Shown in pieces: positions 6,072-7,564 of a DNA stretch of 7,564 nucleotides. Where the stretch lies: the NCBI GenBank assembly GCA_013316495.1, contig WSMP01000077.1, positions 1 to 7,564 on the forward strand. Reading direction: 5' to 3'. How positions within the stretch are numbered: the first letter of the stretch is position 1; the number at the start of each line of letters is the position of its first letter. The notes below the pieces were generated by a model. That model had not been told where the DNA came from. It made no database searches and worked only from the letters and a program-made list of their open reading frames with translations. The position numbers and the translations under genes were made by a program. Source of the DNA: Angelakisella sp. GTDB taxonomy: Bacteria; Bacillota; Clostridia; Oscillospirales; Ruminococcaceae.

Positions 6072-6100
6072 ATTATACCGCTTTTTCTCCCCTGCTTCAA
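6072..6100 (-). promoter_or_regulatory. Housekeeping-type promoter of the lipoprotein gene
   Basis: On the minus strand TTGAAG (6100-6095) and a perfect TATAAT (6077-6072) are separated by 17 bases. The start point would be near 6065, about 26 bases before the ATG. It lies in the 68-base gap after the M50 protease gene, so the lipoprotein can be expressed in vegetative cells independently of the M23-M50 genes. Confidence 0.8.
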
Positions 6101-6107
6101 CCACGTT

Positions 6108-6707
6108 TTATTCACTGCTGCCCTGCCCCAGCGCGGTCAGGAAAATTAGAAGAAAGCAAAGGCGGGAAAAGCCAAATCCTTGGGTGAAAAGCCGCCATCC
6201 GCATCCCGCCACCCCGGCCAGGCAGACACCCCTCATCAGGACGCTATGAAGCCGGCCCCCCCGCTCCCATCCCAGCAGCAGCACCAGCAAATCCTCCAGC
6301 GCCTGGGCCCCGTCCAGGCCGGGGATGGGCAGCAGGTTTAAAATCCCCAGGGCGGCGTTTACCGCCGAAAGGCGCAGCGCCGCCATGCCGCCCCCTGGGA
6401 AAAGGGGCAGCAGAGCGGCGGCGGCAAGGTTGGCGGCGCAGCCGGAAAGATTTAATAGCAGACTTTCCCCGGCAGCGGGGTGGCATTCCGGGCGCAGGGA
6501 GAGAATCAACCCCAGGGGGGTGAGGGAGATCTCCCCCAGGGGGAGGCGGGCCAGAAGCATATACAGAAGGTGCCCCCCCTCATGGAGCGCAATGGCCAGA
6601 AAAAACAGGCCGGAAAGGCCGGAGCGGTCGGCGGTGAGGAGCAGCACCGCTCCGCAGAAGAACCAAAAGCTGAGGGAGATTCGCAGCCCCTTCCAATAAA
6701 AGGTCAC
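6108..6707 (-). CDS. spoIVFB: Site-2 protease family (M50) membrane metalloprotease, SpoIVFB-like
   Basis: This 199-residue, multi-pass membrane protein carries the M50 zinc motif H42-E43-G-G-H46 inside a hydrophobic segment. The second site, NLLPIPGLDG (124-133), supplies D132 as third zinc ligand. At least four further hydrophobic segments are visible. In Bacillus, SpoIVFB cleaves pro-sigma-K in the outer forespore membrane of the mother cell. Orthology is inferred from the fold and from the M23 gene directly upstream, as in spoIVFA-spoIVFB. The protein is short: B. subtilis SpoIVFB (288 residues) has a C-terminal CBS domain that is absent here. The start is GTG at 6707, overlapping the M23 stop codon by 4 bases (GTGA). 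No ribosome binding site is obvious, so translation probably depends on coupling. A different site-2 protease role remains possible. Confidence 0.85.
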   Translation of the reverse strand: MTFYWKGLRISLSFWFFCGAVLLLTADRSGLSGLFFLAIALHEGGHLLYMLLARLPLGEISLTPLGLILSLRPECHPAAGESLLLNLSGCAANLAAAALLPLFPGGGMAALRLSAVNAALGILNLLPIPGLDGAQALEDLLVLLLGWERGGRLHSVLMRGVCLAGVAGCGWRLFTQGFGFSRLCFLLIFLTALGQGSSE

Positions 6708-7501
6708 AGCTGGAAGAGATAAAGGGGCTGGACCAGGTCCCCGTTTACTTGGGCCTCAAAATGGAGGTGGGGCCCGGTAACCATGCCGGTGCTTCCCACC
6801 TCCGCAATCCGTGCCCCCGCCGGGAGCCGCTGGCCCTCCTGGGCCAGAATCAGGCTGCAATGGCAGTACCGGGTGGTGAGCCCTCCGCCGTGGTCCAGGA
6901 TGAGAAAATTCCCGTAAATATCCGACCAGCCCACCTGCGTGACGGTGCCGGGGTAGGCGGCGTAGATATTGGCCCCTTCTGGGGCGGCGATGTCCAGGCC
7001 GGTGTGGAAATCCCAGCCGCCGGTGACCGGATGCTCCCGGAGGCCAAAGGGGGAGGTAAGGGCTCCATAAACCGGATACCGGGCCGGTGCGGAGACCAGC
7101 ACCTCACCCTGGTACAGATTGGAGGGAAGATAGGGGCTTTCCCCTCCCATCCCCTGGGGCTCCCCTTCCCGGATCACCTGGCCCATCACCGTTTTTTCCA
7201 GCTCCCGCAGGATGCTTTCCCAGTCCAGCGGCTCCCCAAAGCCCCCTACCTCCACCGCGTCCTCCTCTGCCCGGCCCATAACGGTACGGTAATACCGCCC
7301 CGCCAGCTGGTACTGCTCTCCATCAATAAACTGGAGTGTAAAGGCTGCCACCAGCACCAAGAGACAAAGAAAGATTTGGAGGGCGGTAAAGGCGGTGACG
7401 TTTTCCAGGAAGGTGAGAGGGGGTTCCTCCCCCCTGCCGCGGCTCACCGGGGCGCTCCTTCCCCGGTGCACCGTCATTGTTCTGTAGTACCGGTTTCTCA
7501 C
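6704..7501 (-). CDS. M23 (LytM) family membrane-anchored protein, SpoIVFA-like
   Basis: This 265-residue protein has a basic cytosolic N-terminus (about residues 1-35), one membrane segment (about 38-56), an external linker (57-140) and a C-terminal LytM/M23 domain (about 141-262). The metal and catalytic residues appear intact: H166 and D170 in FHTGLD, H214 in YCHC, and H245 and H247 in HLHFE. M23 proteins cleave peptidoglycan cross-bridges. In sporulation, LytM proteins such as SpoIVFA and SpoIIQ act mainly as scaffolds, SpoIVFA holding SpoIVFB inactive until the checkpoint signal. The position immediately before an M50 protease, with a 4-base overlap, supports a SpoIVFA-like role. The GTG at 7501 is preferred because AAGGGGGT lies about 8 bases upstream, whereas the ATG at codon 9 has none. 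A SpoIIQ-like or true endopeptidase function remains possible. Confidence 0.85.
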   Translation of the reverse strand: MRNRYYRTMTVHRGRSAPVSRGRGEEPPLTFLENVTAFTALQIFLCLLVLVAAFTLQFIDGEQYQLAGRYYRTVMGRAEEDAVEVGGFGEPLDWESILRELEKTVMGQVIREGEPQGMGGESPYLPSNLYQGEVLVSAPARYPVYGALTSPFGLREHPVTGGWDFHTGLDIAAPEGANIYAAYPGTVTQVGWSDIYGNFLILDHGGGLTTRYCHCSLILAQEGQRLPAGARIAEVGSTGMVTGPHLHFEAQVNGDLVQPLYLFQL

Positions 7502-7523
7502 TTCCCCATACCCCCTTCCCTAC

Positions 7524-7553
7524 AATCTATGAAAAAGAGGGACAAGAAATACC
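7524..7553 (-). promoter_or_regulatory. Possible sigma-E-like promoter of the M23-M50 pair
   Basis: On the minus strand CATAGATT (7531-7524) matches six of eight positions of the sigma-E -10 consensus CATACAAT. A poor -35 candidate, GGTATTT (7553-7547), is 15 bases upstream. The spoIVF operon of B. subtilis is sigma-E dependent, which makes a mother-cell promoter plausible. The -35 match is weak and the region overlaps a possible terminator. Confidence 0.22.
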
Positions 7554-7557
7554 CTCT
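7532..7557 (-). terminator. Weak candidate terminator of a gene upstream of the window edge
   Basis: On the minus strand AGAGGG (7557-7552) and CCCTCT (7541-7536) can pair around a 10-base loop and are followed by a T-run (7535-7532). The stem is only 6 bp. It would end transcription of a leftward gene lying beyond the right edge, just before the M23 gene. Confidence 0.35.
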
Positions 7558-7564
7558 ATCCTGT

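Noticed and set aside
5338..6249. A 303-codon plus-strand open frame opposite the lipoprotein gene
   Set aside because: The opposite strand has a signal peptide, lipobox, ribosome binding site and near-perfect promoter. This frame runs across that gene, its promoter and into the M50 gene without any supporting signal.

Overview
The window looks like a chromosomal segment of a GC-rich, spore-forming member of the Clostridia, probably an Oscillospiraceae-type gut bacterium (Flavonifractor, Oscillibacter or Intestinimonas-like). This is inferred from the high GC content, the strong AGGAGG-type ribosome binding sites, the sporulation and germination genes, and the gene order. No mobile element, CRISPR array, rRNA or tRNA is visible.

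Left part (1-1504). The 5' end of a GerA-family spore germination gene runs leftward off the window. It is divergent from a rightward two-gene operon encoding a DUF421 (YetF-type) membrane protein and a DUF4363 protein, which overlap by 4 bases. The shared 136-base spacer holds a candidate forespore (sigma-G-like) promoter pointing at DUF421. Together these read as a spore-membrane or germination locus.

Middle (1505-2264). A 222-base AT-rich spacer contains a perfect 15-bp oligopurine/oligopyrimidine hairpin and then a strong housekeeping promoter. The promoter drives a gamma-class carbonic anhydrase-like protein. A long hairpin with A- and T-tracts at 2205-2248 is a shared terminator for this gene and the convergent leftward genes.

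Right part (2265-7501, all minus strand). In transcription order this is an M23 (LytM) membrane protein, an M50 site-2 protease, an unrecognised lipoprotein, a TIGR03960-type radical SAM protein, its TIGR03936/DUF2344 partner, and a 106-residue protein of unknown function. M23 followed by M50 matches spoIVFA-spoIVFB, the pair that controls pro-sigma-K processing in Bacillus. In many Clostridia this pair is followed by the TIGR03960/TIGR03936 genes and then rng and rplU. Here a lipoprotein with its own promoter sits inside that order, and the 106-residue gene plus a terminator sit where rng would be expected.

No clearly new multi-gene system is visible. The least understood parts are the lipoprotein, the 106-residue protein, the radical SAM/DUF2344 pair and the hairpin-bearing spacer.
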